DNA from: Clostridium sp. KNHs205
GTDB lineage: Bacteria; Bacillota; Clostridia; Lachnospirales; Lachnospiraceae
Length of the DNA stretch: 64,000 nucleotides
NCBI RefSeq assembly: GCF_000702945.1
Contig: NZ_JNLE01000003.1
Span: forward strand, 1,721,501-1,785,500
Direction: 5' to 3'
The position numbers and the translations under genes were made by a program. Below are positions 38,208 to 47,024 of the stretch, piece by piece. The number at the start of each line of letters is the position of its first letter. Positions within the stretch are counted from its first letter, which is position 1. The notes beneath the pieces are model-generated. The model saw nothing but the letters and a program-made list of their open reading frames with translations. It had not been told where the DNA came from and ran no database searches.

Positions 38208-39902
38208 ATGAAAAAGCGTTTTATAGCAGTTTTGATGTGTGTCATGCTGGTAACCGCATTATTTGCAGGATGTGGTAAAAACGATGACAAAAACAGTAAA
38301 AATTCTACTGAAACCGGTGGGGCAGCAAAAGAAATCAAGGAGTTCACGGCCTTTTTCGACAGACAGGGAACAGAACTCAATAAGAACAACGTTGTACAAG
38401 ATTTAATTGCAGAAAAAATTGGGGCGAAATGCAAAGAAACCTGGTTAACGGGACAGACCGCAGAAGAAGCAGTGGGTATGCTCATTGCCAGCGGTGAGTA
38501 TCCGGATTTTATCAATTATACACAGCAGCTTTATGATGCAGGAGCATTGGTAGCGCTGGATGATTATCTGGATAAATATCCAAATATCAAGAATTTCTGG
38601 AATGATATCCAGTGGAATTCCTTAAGACAGCCTGACGGACATATTTATTCCATTCCTCAGTTCGGTAAGATCAATGAAAAACTCATGGATACCCAGAATA
38701 ACGGAGAAGCATTCTGGATACAGACAAGAGTATTAAAATGGGCTAATTACCCTAAGATCGAAACCCTGGATGAACTGTTCAAGCTCCTGGGAGATTATTA
38801 TGCAGCAAATCCTACCATGGCTGATGGTTCCTCTGTCATTCCCTTTGAGATCCTGGCTTATGACTGGTATTATTTCTGCCTTGAGAATCCGCCTCAGTTC
38901 CTGGACGGACATCCCAACAACGGATCTGTAATTGTGGATCCTTCAACCTTTGAAGTTATTGATTATAATACAACACCTACCGCAAAGAGATACTTCCAGA
39001 AGCTGAACGAGGAATATAAAAAAGGTATCATTGATCAGGAATTTATGACCATGAACCACGACCAGTTCTTAGAGAAGGTTTCCTCCGGACGTGTACTTTG
39101 TATGGTAGAGCAGCATTGGGATTTCAATACTGCTGAAGAAGCAATTAAGACACAGAAACTCAATGACTGTACTTATGTTCCCTTAGGAATTACCATTGAT
39201 CCCGGTATGCAGGAGCAGTACTATGCTGCCAATGAAGCAATGGCTCTTACCGGAGGCTTAAGTATTACTACAAGCTGCAAGGATGTGGAAGGTGCTCTTC
39301 AGTTCGTCAATGATCTGCTGGATCCTGAAATCGTGACTCTGCGCAGCTGGGGTATCGAAGGAACAGATTACCTGGTAGGAGATGACGGACTCTACTACAG
39401 AACCCAGGAAATGAGAGATAATGGTGTTAATGCTGACTATAAGGCTTCTAATCTTTGCGGTTACGGATATTTCCCTAACTTCTCAGGTATGAATCCTGAC
39501 GGAAAGAATGCCATGACACCAGATACCCAGCCCTCTGAATTCTTTGAAGGCTTATCAGCAGAGGTACAGGAATGCCTTACCGCATATGGAGCCAAGACTT
39601 ATGTGGAAATGCTGGACTACAATACAATCGATGGTATGGAACAGCCCTGGTATCCTATGTGGTCTTTCTCCAACAATTTAACGACGGAGACACCGGGAGG
39701 TCTTGCCTGGACCAAGATGGGAGATACCAAACAGGAATATCTGCCACAGGTAGTTATCGCAGGTGATTTTGAAGCTTCCTGGAATAAATACATGGATGCC
39801 TACAGTGCCTGCAAACCGGAAGATTTCTTAAAGGAAATGCAGGAGGAAGTATATAACCGTATTGAAAAGGTTCAGGGTAAGGATGTAAGACCCGCCAAAT
39901 AA
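38208..39902 (+). CDS. LplA-type sugar ABC transporter substrate-binding lipoprotein
   Basis: A 564-residue binding protein with signal and lipobox LFAGC (Cys about 23). The long two-lobed fold is that of the LplA/YtcQ family, with EYPDFINYTQQLYDAGALVALDD typical near the N-terminus. AGGAGGATTGTT precedes ATG 38208. It is followed by a hairpin and two LplB/LplC-type permeases. Adjacency to GH10 and GH39 genes suggests xylo-oligosaccharides or arabinoxylo-oligosaccharides as ligand (inference). Confidence 0.9.
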   Translation: MKKRFIAVLMCVMLVTALFAGCGKNDDKNSKNSTETGGAAKEIKEFTAFFDRQGTELNKNNVVQDLIAEKIGAKCKETWLTGQTAEEAVGMLIASGEYPDFINYTQQLYDAGALVALDDYLDKYPNIKNFWNDIQWNSLRQPDGHIYSIPQFGKINEKLMDTQNNGEAFWIQTRVLKWANYPKIETLDELFKLLGDYYAANPTMADGSSVIPFEILAYDWYYFCLENPPQFLDGHPNNGSVIVDPSTFEVIDYNTTPTAKRYFQKLNEEYKKGIIDQEFMTMNHDQFLEKVSSGRVLCMVEQHWDFNTAEEAIKTQKLNDCTYVPLGITIDPGMQEQYYAANEAMALTGGLSITTSCKDVEGALQFVNDLLDPEIVTLRSWGIEGTDYLVGDDGLYYRTQEMRDNGVNADYKASNLCGYGYFPNFSGMNPDGKNAMTPDTQPSEFFEGLSAEVQECLTAYGAKTYVEMLDYNTIDGMEQPWYPMWSFSNNLTTETPGGLAWTKMGDTKQEYLPQVVIAGDFEASWNKYMDAYSACKPEDFLKEMQEEVYNRIEKVQGKDVRPAK

Positions 39903-39914
39903 CCTGTAAGCTGC

Positions 39915-39960
39915 GAGCAGGCAGCTGGATGTAACCGTCCGCGCTGCCTGCTCTATTTTA
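39915..39960 (+). terminator. Attenuator-like hairpin between binding protein and permeases
   Basis: GAGCAGGCAGC (39915-39925) pairs perfectly with GCTGCCTGCTC (39943-39953), followed by TATTTTA. It lies between binding-protein and permease genes of one operon, so partial termination or mRNA protection would raise binding protein over permeases. Confidence 0.7.
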
Positions 39961-39969
39961 AAAGAAAGT

Positions 39970-40944
39970 ATGGTACTAACAATGGCTTTAAGAAAACGCA
40001 GTAAAGAAGGACCGATAGAAAAGGCCAGGGTTAAAATAACCTGGAAGGAAATCGTGAAACAAAAGGAACTGGTGTTGTTATCCCTTCCTTTCGTCATATA
40101 TGTATTGATATTTAATTATATACCTTTAATCGGCTGGGTTATGGCATTTCAGAATTATAAGCCGGTTAACGGATTCTTCCATTCGAAATTTGTCGGTCTG
40201 GATAAATTTAAGTTCCTCTTTATCAATAATCCTGATTTTATCAGAGTCATTCGTAATACCTTTGCAATGGGAATTATTAATCTGGTGCTGCAGCTGGTAT
40301 TTGCCATTGGTTTCGCTTTGATTCTCAATGAGGTAGTACATAAAGGGCCTAAGAAATTTGTACAGACCGTTTCATATCTGCCCCACTTCCTTTCCTGGAT
40401 TATTGTATGCGGTATCCTGCAGGATGCGCTTTCCGTGGATAATGGTATTATCAATGAAGTATTGGTGAAATTACATATCCTGAATGCTCCCATTAACTTT
40501 TTTACATATAAGGGATTTTTCTGGTGGATCGTAGGTTTTACCAATGTGTGGAAAGAAACAGGCTGGAACAGCATAATTTATCTGGCAGCCATTACAGCCA
40601 TTAATCCGGATTTGTATGAGGCAGCTTCTATAGATGGTGCCGGAAGGTTAAAGAAGATGTGGCACATTACCCTTCCGGGTATAAAACCCACAATTTTCAT
40701 CTTATTACTGATTAATATCGGTAACGTATTGAATGCAGGATTTGAAATTCAATATCTGCTCACCAACGGACTGATTCAGAGCGTATCCCAGACAATCGAT
40801 ATCTATGTACTACGGTACGGTATCAGCCAGACGGATTATTCCCTCGGTACGGCAGCTGGTATTTTCAGGAGTCTTGTCAGTATCCTTCTGATTGTTCTGG
40901 CCAATTCGGCGTCAAAAGCAGCCGGGGAAGAAAGACTTTTCTAG
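39970..40944 (+). CDS. LplB-type sugar ABC transporter permease
   Basis: A 324-residue permease. Basic N-terminus, about six membrane segments beginning VLLSLPFVIYVLIFNYIPLI, and FQNYKPVNGFF in the first loop as in LplB proteins. The EAA loop is LYEAASIDGAGRLKKMWHIT. ATG 39970 has a weak AGAAAG site, and ATG 39982 is an alternative. It pairs with the next permease; no ATPase is encoded locally. Confidence 0.9.
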   Translation: MVLTMALRKRSKEGPIEKARVKITWKEIVKQKELVLLSLPFVIYVLIFNYIPLIGWVMAFQNYKPVNGFFHSKFVGLDKFKFLFINNPDFIRVIRNTFAMGIINLVLQLVFAIGFALILNEVVHKGPKKFVQTVSYLPHFLSWIIVCGILQDALSVDNGIINEVLVKLHILNAPINFFTYKGFFWWIVGFTNVWKETGWNSIIYLAAITAINPDLYEAASIDGAGRLKKMWHITLPGIKPTIFILLLINIGNVLNAGFEIQYLLTNGLIQSVSQTIDIYVLRYGISQTDYSLGTAAGIFRSLVSILLIVLANSASKAAGEERLF

Positions 40945-40956
40945 GAGGGAAGAACC

Positions 40957-41874
40957 ATGGGAGCATCAAAAGTAATGTATCAGAAAAAGAAGAAATTTAA
41001 TATAAAGAACCTTATCTATACAGGTATAATCGGTCTGATTCTGACCATTTTCGTTATTGTTACTATTTATCCAATCATCAATACCCTGGCAATTTCCTTT
41101 AATGATGCCATCGACTCTCTTCGCGGAGGAATCCATCTGTTGCCGCGTAAATGGACTCTCGAGAATTATAAGACTGTATTACACAAAGAGAGCATGGTAA
41201 CAGGTCTGTATATATCGGTACTCAGAACTGTGGTTGGAACAGCATTGCAGCTTTCTGTAACTGCTTTGATTGCCTTTGTTATCAGCAGAAAGAACTTTGT
41301 TTTTGCCAAACCCATTTCTGTGCTGTATGTAATGACCATGTATATAAACGGCGGTCTGATTCCGGGATTTTTGCTGAATAAGAGCCTGGGTTTTACCAAC
41401 AGTTTCTGGGTGTATATCATACCCGGTATGGTAAGTGCCTTCAACCTGCTGGTTATCCGTACATATATGAACGGCCTGCCGGACAGTCTGGAAGAATCGG
41501 CCATGATGGATGGTGCAGGATACTTTACCATCTTTCGAAAGATCATCGTACCCTTATGTATGCCGGTGTTTGCAACCGTAGCCTTGTTCATTGCCGTAGG
41601 ACAGTGGAATGCCTGGTTTGATGTTATGCTCTACAACCGTATGAATGAGAACCTTACCACCCTTCAGTATGAGCTTATGAAGCTGTTGTCCTCCGTGAGT
41701 CAGCTAAGTGGAGATGCCAATACTTCCAGAGTAGCGGGAACCAGTACACAGGTTACCACCACTTCCGTACGTGCAGCAGCTACTATTCTTACCTGTCTGC
41801 CCATTGTTGCCCTGTATCCTTTCCTGCAAAGATATTTTGTGACGGGACTTACCATCGGAGGCGTAAAAGAATAA
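40957..41874 (+). CDS. LplC-type sugar ABC transporter permease
   Basis: A 305-residue permease following the LplB partner by 12 bases, with TAGGAGGG before the ATG. First membrane segment IGLILTIFVIVTIYPIINTL, typical LplC phrases LLPRKWTLENYKTV and YINGGLIPGFLL, EAA loop LEESAMMDGAGYFTIFRKII, and the closing FVTGLTIGGVKE. It completes the importer whose binding protein is at 38208. Confidence 0.92.
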   Translation: MGASKVMYQKKKKFNIKNLIYTGIIGLILTIFVIVTIYPIINTLAISFNDAIDSLRGGIHLLPRKWTLENYKTVLHKESMVTGLYISVLRTVVGTALQLSVTALIAFVISRKNFVFAKPISVLYVMTMYINGGLIPGFLLNKSLGFTNSFWVYIIPGMVSAFNLLVIRTYMNGLPDSLEESAMMDGAGYFTIFRKIIVPLCMPVFATVALFIAVGQWNAWFDVMLYNRMNENLTTLQYELMKLLSSVSQLSGDANTSRVAGTSTQVTTTSVRAAATILTCLPIVALYPFLQRYFVTGLTIGGVKE

Positions 41875-41934
41875 TAAGAAACACGAAAGCATCAGGTGTT
41901 TTAGTAGAGTGAGTATTAAATTGAGGAGTAGAAA

Positions 41935-43449
41935 ATGGATAAACAGATAGAGGTACTAATAAAGAAAGATGACACAGTGCCCTTTCATAACAAAGCCTGC
42001 TACTGTATCGGCACAGGGCGCATGAATCTGGCCTTAAGATATGAATACCACAAGCAGCTTGAAAAGGTACAAAACGAAATAGGCTTTTCCTATATCAGAG
42101 GTCACGGACTATTCTGTGATGATATGGCTATCTATCAGACCTATGAGGAAGACGGAGTGGAAAAGGTCGAATACAATTTCACCTATGTGGATATGGTGTT
42201 TGACGACTATCTTTCCCTGGGATTGAAACCTTTTGTGGAATTGGGATTTATGCCGGAAAAACTGGCCTCCGGCAGCCAGACCATATTCTACTGGAAAGGA
42301 AACGTAACACCTCCCTCTGATTATGGTAAATGGGCTGAGCTGATAAAAGCTACTATTAATCACTGGATTTCCCGTTATGGTTTAGAAGAGGTAAGAACCT
42401 GGCTCTTTGAAGTCTGGAATGAACCGAACCTTCCGGGATTCTGGAAAGGTGCAGACATGCAGGAATACTTTCGCCTGTATGAGGTATCCAGTAAGGCTGT
42501 GAAGGAATGTGATACCCGGTTAAGAGTTGGAGGTCCTGCTATCTGCGGTGTGGATGATGAGCGCTGGCTGAGGCTGTTCCTTGCCTTCTGTTCAGAGCAC
42601 AAGACCCCTCTGGATTTTGTCACCAGGCATGCTTATGCAACGGAAATGCCTGTCAGAGAAGGGCATTATGATTACCAGAAATTAAGAAGCCAGGAAGTTT
42701 TTCTTTCTGAACTTCGCACCAGCAGAGATATTATTGACAGCTTTTCTGAATATGCCGGCATGGAAATGCATATTACGGAATTCAATACTTCCTATACACC
42801 CTTAAACCCAATTCATGATACCAATCTGAATGCGGCATATGTTGCCGGACTCTTAAATGAAATGGGAGATGTCTGCGCTTCCTATTCCTATTGGACCTTT
42901 GGTGATGTTTTTGAGGAAGCAGGGGTTGCCTATACACCTTTCTCCGGTAGTTTTGGCCTGCTGGCAAACGGTATGATACCCAAACCAACATATTACACCT
43001 TTTTATTCTTTCAAAAGCTTCAGGGTCAGGCAGTTGCAAGAGGGAAGCAGTATGTGGTTACCAGGGATGGGGAGGGAAATCTCAGAGGAATCTGCTGGAA
43101 TCCCGTAGAGGAGAGCCACAGGGAGGAACTTACCTTAAGCCTCCGTTTTGAGATGGAAAACGGTGAATATCTGCTGGTGACAAAGCTGGTGGATGAAAAT
43201 ACCTGTAACCCTTTAAAAGACTGGATCAATCTTGGAAATCCGGCCAATCCCTCGAAAGAACAGCTGGAACTCCTTCGTGAATGCAGCCGGCCTTACATAA
43301 CAACAAAAGCAATTATGGTGCAGGAGCAGACAGCAGAAATACAGATTATCCTTTCAGACAATGGAATATGTTATTTTGAGTTGAAGAAGATTACCAGAAA
43401 TACTGACAGAGGCTTCAGGGAAGAGCTGATAAAGGGAGCTCTGGTATAG
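41935..43449 (+). CDS. GH39 beta-xylosidase, cytoplasmic
   Basis: A 504-residue clan GH-A enzyme without a signal peptide. It begins in typical GH39 style (FHNKACYCIGTGRMNLAL; SYIRGHGLFCDDM). The acid/base is Glu 163 in FEVWNEPNLPGFW and the nucleophile Glu 282 in MHITEFNTSYTP. The C-terminal 150 residues form the beta domain of the family. It likely splits xylobiose and short xylo-oligomers brought in by the transporter just upstream. TGAGGAG precedes ATG 41935. Confidence 0.92.
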   Translation: MDKQIEVLIKKDDTVPFHNKACYCIGTGRMNLALRYEYHKQLEKVQNEIGFSYIRGHGLFCDDMAIYQTYEEDGVEKVEYNFTYVDMVFDDYLSLGLKPFVELGFMPEKLASGSQTIFYWKGNVTPPSDYGKWAELIKATINHWISRYGLEEVRTWLFEVWNEPNLPGFWKGADMQEYFRLYEVSSKAVKECDTRLRVGGPAICGVDDERWLRLFLAFCSEHKTPLDFVTRHAYATEMPVREGHYDYQKLRSQEVFLSELRTSRDIIDSFSEYAGMEMHITEFNTSYTPLNPIHDTNLNAAYVAGLLNEMGDVCASYSYWTFGDVFEEAGVAYTPFSGSFGLLANGMIPKPTYYTFLFFQKLQGQAVARGKQYVVTRDGEGNLRGICWNPVEESHREELTLSLRFEMENGEYLLVTKLVDENTCNPLKDWINLGNPANPSKEQLELLRECSRPYITTKAIMVQEQTAEIQIILSDNGICYFELKKITRNTDRGFREELIKGALV

Positions 43450-43485
43450 AGAAAAGCAATCAGGTTCAGTGCAGATTTCAAGAAG

Positions 43486-43532
43486 AAAACCATAAACATA
43501 CACAGAACGTCAGCGTGTGTTTATGGTTTTTT
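43486..43532 (+). terminator. Terminator after GH39 gene
   Basis: AAAACCATAAACATACAC pairs with GTGTGTTTATGGTTTT (one bulge) and is followed by TTTC. The A/T-symmetric flanks would also stop transcription of the convergent LacI gene. Confidence 0.85.
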
Positions 43533-43593
43533 CTACCATATTTTATGGAAAATGAATTCTATGTGGATTTTGGCTGTTAGACACAATACCAAT

Positions 43594-43686
43594 TTTGTGT
43601 GCTATCATCGAACAAAAAATTGTGTGCTATCATCGAACAAAAAAATTGTTTGCTTTCAGCACACAATATCAGCAACATGTCTTTTT
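43594..43686 (+). repeat. Short tandem repeat plus copy B of the 58-base intergenic motif
   Basis: TTGTGTGCTATCATCGAACA appears twice in a row (from 43594 and 43620), then a third partial unit leads into AGCACACAATATCAGCAACATG. The last 67 bases align to 37876-37933. TTGTGTGCT and AGCACACAA form an inverted repeat. Confidence 0.7.
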
Positions 43687-43716
43687 TGGTAGTCAATACA
43701 GGAAAGTTAAGGAGCC

Positions 43717-44781
43717 TTATTCCTGAATCCTGCCTCTTTCGTGTTTCGTTGATTCACGTAAAAGAACATTGGTTTTTACATAGGTAGTCCTATAAGGCAT
43801 ATCTGAAAATTCAATTCTTGATAGAATTAAGTCAGCAGCGATATAGCCCATGGATAAGCTGGGAATGTTTACTGTAGAGATGGCTGGTTCAATAATCTGC
43901 GATTCGATGGAATTATCAAATCCACAAAGTAAAATATCATTTGGTACAGAGTAACTTAGAGTCTTTAAAGCTTTTAAAATAGCAATTGCTAAAAAGTCAT
44001 TTGCACAGAAAAACACCTCCGGCATCTGTGGTAAAGACTCAATTCGCCTGCCTAATAATTCTGAATCCATATAAGGGAAGGAATCCCTGTCCAATATACA
44101 GTTGGATGGATCAACAGCAATATTATATTCGTCCAGCACTTTACAATATCCCTGCCAGCGTTCATAAAAAGAATGGCAGTTTAAGCGATCGCCTACAAAT
44201 GAAATATTACGGTACCCTTTTTCGATTATTGATTTTAGCATGAAGTAAACACTATCATGATTTTCCATATAGAGAATGTCGGATGCCAGATTTAAATCTG
44301 AACAGTTAACGGCTGTATCAACAAAAAGTGTCGGAATATACTGTGAACATAAAAATTCACTGTATACCCGGGAAAAAAGTTCTATACATATAATTCCGGC
44401 CGTATTATCATGATTAAAATTAGCCGGTAGTTGCAAGAAATCAATTTCTTTATCTCCAACCGTATAAATGGAGAGACGATATCCCTGTTGGCTGATTTTT
44501 TTTTCAAAAGTATTTAAGAGACTTGAACTAAAGTGTGAGTTTCCAATTAAGGAGTGTGTTAAAAGTGCAATCTCTTTGTTGCATACATTAGGTACTGTTT
44601 TACTTTCCAGTACCGGTGAGAGAACCAAGAGGTGAGGATATCCAACCTCAGCAGCTTTTTGGAGGACTCTCTCTTTTGTTTTTTTAGAAACAGCACCTGT
44701 ACCGTTTATAGCTTTTGATACTGTATTTCTCGATATTCCTAAATCGTCGGCTATATTCTGAAGTGTAATTTTTTCTCCCAT
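43717..44781 (-). CDS. LacI-family transcriptional regulator 1
   Basis: A 354-residue repressor-type protein. The N-terminal helix-turn-helix reads TLQNIADDLGISRNTVSKAI with hinge sequence after KAAEVGY. A periplasmic-binding-protein-like sensor follows, with FCANDFLAIAILKAL and LCGFDNSIESQIIEPA. ATG 44781 has only a poor A-rich ribosome site. It is divergent from the sucrose/fructan transporter operon and has the same recognition helix as the LacI protein at 51602, so both probably read the same operator. The final residues (RTTYVKTNVLLRESTK) match the family end. Confidence 0.9.
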   Translation of the reverse strand: MGEKITLQNIADDLGISRNTVSKAINGTGAVSKKTKERVLQKAAEVGYPHLLVLSPVLESKTVPNVCNKEIALLTHSLIGNSHFSSSLLNTFEKKISQQGYRLSIYTVGDKEIDFLQLPANFNHDNTAGIICIELFSRVYSEFLCSQYIPTLFVDTAVNCSDLNLASDILYMENHDSVYFMLKSIIEKGYRNISFVGDRLNCHSFYERWQGYCKVLDEYNIAVDPSNCILDRDSFPYMDSELLGRRIESLPQMPEVFFCANDFLAIAILKALKTLSYSVPNDILLCGFDNSIESQIIEPAISTVNIPSLSMGYIAADLILSRIEFSDMPYRTTYVKTNVLLRESTKHERGRIQE

Positions 44782-44895
44782 ATCTTTTTTGCAATAATAT
44801 CTTTAATTTTTCAGAATAAAATTGCAAATCCTTTCTTTTGAATAGATAAAAATCCCTTTCTTTAATTTAGAAGAAATATAACTGATAAATTTAAT

Positions 44896-44909
44896 GTTAC
44901 ATTTGCAAC
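44896..44909. promoter_or_regulatory. Candidate LacI-family operator, site 1
   Basis: GTTACATTTGCAAC is close to a 14-base palindrome (GTTnCAnnTGnAAC). It lies upstream of both divergent genes, about 115 bases from the LacI start. Confidence 0.45.
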
Positions 44910-45053
44910 TATAAGATAATGATATAACAATAATGTAAAAAAATCTATATAAAAAAATTATAAAGTATTAGCTAATTACAAGGATAATGACGAATAAAAA
45001 GGTGTATATGAAACATTTTTCGGTTATGAGTTGTGTATTATGTAAAATTAAAG

Positions 45054-45082
45054 TTGACAAAATAATATTATAATGTTACTAT
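45054..45082 (+). promoter_or_regulatory. Promoter of sucrose/fructan transporter operon
   Basis: TTGACA (45054-45059) and TACTAT (45077-45082) are separated by 17 bases, 57 bases before ATG 45139. The -10 box lies inside operator candidate 45075-45088, which fits repression by a LacI-type protein. Confidence 0.65.
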
Positions 45083-45088
45083 TGCATC
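45075..45088. promoter_or_regulatory. Candidate LacI-family operator, site 2
   Basis: GTTACTATTGCATC matches site 1 at 11 of 14 bases and overlaps the -10 box of the operon promoter. Confidence 0.5.
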
Positions 45089-45138
45089 ATAACAATTAGC
45101 AAAACACATATATAATCAAAGAGTTATAAGGAGCTGTT

Positions 45139-46056
45139 ATGGAGAAAAGAAAGAAAAGCAGAAGTAATTCCAGTTTAAGGTACATAAGGAGAAATTGGCA
45201 ATTATATGTTGTCTTTTTATTGCCTGCATTTTTTCTGACTTTAATATTCAAGTATTTACCAATTGGTGGAATATTAATGGCATTTAAAGATTTTAATCCC
45301 CGGCTTGGTATTATGAGAAGCGATTGGGTTGGGATGAAGAATTTCAACAGATTTATCAGTTCACCGGATTTTGCGGGATACCTGCTGAATACATTAAAGC
45401 TGAGTGTCTATGGATTGTTATGGGGATTTCCGGTACCAATTATTTTGGCATTACTGTTAAACCGGATCAGAAGCAAGAAAATAAAAAAAAATATTCAGCT
45501 GGTGTTATATGCACCTAATTTTATATCTGTTATTGTGCTTTGCGGTATGGTTTTTATATTTTTATCACCGGTTGGACCAGTTAATCGAATTTTGGGGACG
45601 GATATTAATTTCATGACAATGCCGGAAGCCTTTCGTTCTATCTATATCATAAGCGGTATTTGGCAGGGAGCAGGGTGGGCTTCTATAATGTATACGGCTG
45701 CCCTGGCAAATGCCAGCCAGGAATTGACAGAAGCTGCAATTATTGACGGAGCCGGTATTCTACAGCAAATATGGCATGTGGATATACCTGCCATTAAGCC
45801 TATTATTATAATACAGTTTATTTTACAGGCCGGTAATATTATGAGCCTGGGTTTTGAAAAAGCATATGCGTTGCAAACCTCTATGAATATACCTTCTTCC
45901 GAAATTCTTCCGACTTATGTGTATAAGCTGGGACTGCAGATGGGTGACTACAGTTTTTCTACGGCAGTTGGCTTGTTTAACTCGATTATCAATGTAATAT
46001 TATTAGTACTTATCAATAGGATTATAAAACGTTTTAATGAAGGTGAAGGTTTATAG
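45139..46056 (+). CDS. LplB-type sugar ABC transporter permease (sucrose/fructan operon)
   Basis: A 305-residue permease starting with a basic Ser-rich tail, then the first membrane segment (LYVVFLLPAFFLTLIFKYLP) and the family phrase GGILMAFKDFNPRLGI. The EAA loop is LTEAAIIDGAGILQQIWHVD. AAGGAGCTG precedes the ATG. It is first in an operon with a second permease, binding protein, GH32 and fructokinase, so a fructose-containing oligosaccharide is the likely cargo (inference). Confidence 0.9.
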   Translation: MEKRKKSRSNSSLRYIRRNWQLYVVFLLPAFFLTLIFKYLPIGGILMAFKDFNPRLGIMRSDWVGMKNFNRFISSPDFAGYLLNTLKLSVYGLLWGFPVPIILALLLNRIRSKKIKKNIQLVLYAPNFISVIVLCGMVFIFLSPVGPVNRILGTDINFMTMPEAFRSIYIISGIWQGAGWASIMYTAALANASQELTEAAIIDGAGILQQIWHVDIPAIKPIIIIQFILQAGNIMSLGFEKAYALQTSMNIPSSEILPTYVYKLGLQMGDYSFSTAVGLFNSIINVILLVLINRIIKRFNEGEGL

Positions 46057-46069
46057 GAAGGAGTAGGAA

Positions 46070-46963
46070 ATGAATAAAAAGTTTATAAAGCGGTCAGGAA
46101 AAGACCGGTTAATATTGGGCTTGGGGTATTTTACTTTGGGGTTATTTGTATTAGCTATTATCGTACCCCTTATTTTTGTAGTAATTGCTTCCTTTATGGA
46201 TCCCAATGTCTTAAACAGCCGGGGAATCAGCCTGAATATTGCAGATTGGTCTTTCGATGGATATGTCAGAGTTATTGAAAATAAAATGATTGGTACCGGT
46301 TTTCTGAACTCCTTTATTTATTCCATCACCTTTTCCATATTGTCAGTGGGAGTAACCTTGTTTGCTGCATACCCCCTTTCAAAAAGGGACTTGGTGGGCA
46401 GGAAGTTTTTCAATACATTTCTGGTTATTACAATGTTTTTTGGAGGAGGCTTAATGCCAACCTATTTATTGATCAATGAATTGCATATGGTTAATACCAT
46501 ATGGGCTATCATTGTACCAAATGCGGTGAATGTATGGAATATTATTCTAGCAAGAACCTATTATCAAACGGTTCCTGAAGAATTGAGAGAAGCCTCTTCG
46601 GTAGATGGAGCAACAGATGTATTGCATTTCTTCCGTATATTAATGCCGGTATGCAAACCAATAATTGCAGTGTTGGTTTTATGGCAATTCGTAGGAATGT
46701 GGAACAGTTACTTTGATGCAATGATTTATCTGGAGGATTCCTGGTTGCAGCCTCTGCAGTTAGTGTTAAGATCCATTTTGATACAAAATACGCCGGATCC
46801 CGGAATGGTTGCAGATATTCAAAGTGCGGCAGAGATGTCAAAGCTTGCTGAATTATTAAAATACTCAACAATTGTTGTATCAAGTTTGCCGTTGCTGGTT
46901 ATGTATCCGTTTTTCCAAAAATATTTCGAAAGTGGTGTTATGGTGGGTTCTGTTAAGGGTTAA
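46070..46963 (+). CDS. LplC-type sugar ABC transporter permease (sucrose/fructan operon)
   Basis: A 297-residue partner permease 13 bases after the first, with AGGAAGGAGTAGG upstream. First membrane segment about residues 15-40 (FVLAIIVPLIFVVIASF). The EAA loop is LREASSVDGATDVLHFFRIL, and the closing FFQKYFESGVMVGSVKG is typical of LplC proteins. ATPase not encoded locally. Confidence 0.9.
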   Translation: MNKKFIKRSGKDRLILGLGYFTLGLFVLAIIVPLIFVVIASFMDPNVLNSRGISLNIADWSFDGYVRVIENKMIGTGFLNSFIYSITFSILSVGVTLFAAYPLSKRDLVGRKFFNTFLVITMFFGGGLMPTYLLINELHMVNTIWAIIVPNAVNVWNIILARTYYQTVPEELREASSVDGATDVLHFFRILMPVCKPIIAVLVLWQFVGMWNSYFDAMIYLEDSWLQPLQLVLRSILIQNTPDPGMVADIQSAAEMSKLAELLKYSTIVVSSLPLLVMYPFFQKYFESGVMVGSVKG

Positions 46964-47024
46964 TCCTATTAACATAAAGATTAATACTGTAATAAACAAA
47001 TTATGAATTCTTGGGAGGAAAGTT

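Larger units (their letters stand above)
44782..45138. other. 357-base divergent regulatory region
   Basis: An AT-rich region between LacI regulator 1 and the transporter operon. It holds two copies of a GTTAC-N4-GCA(A/T)C motif and a -35/-10 promoter for the operon, listed separately. Extra TTGCAA words occur at about 44789 and 44820. No gene seen. Confidence 0.6.
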
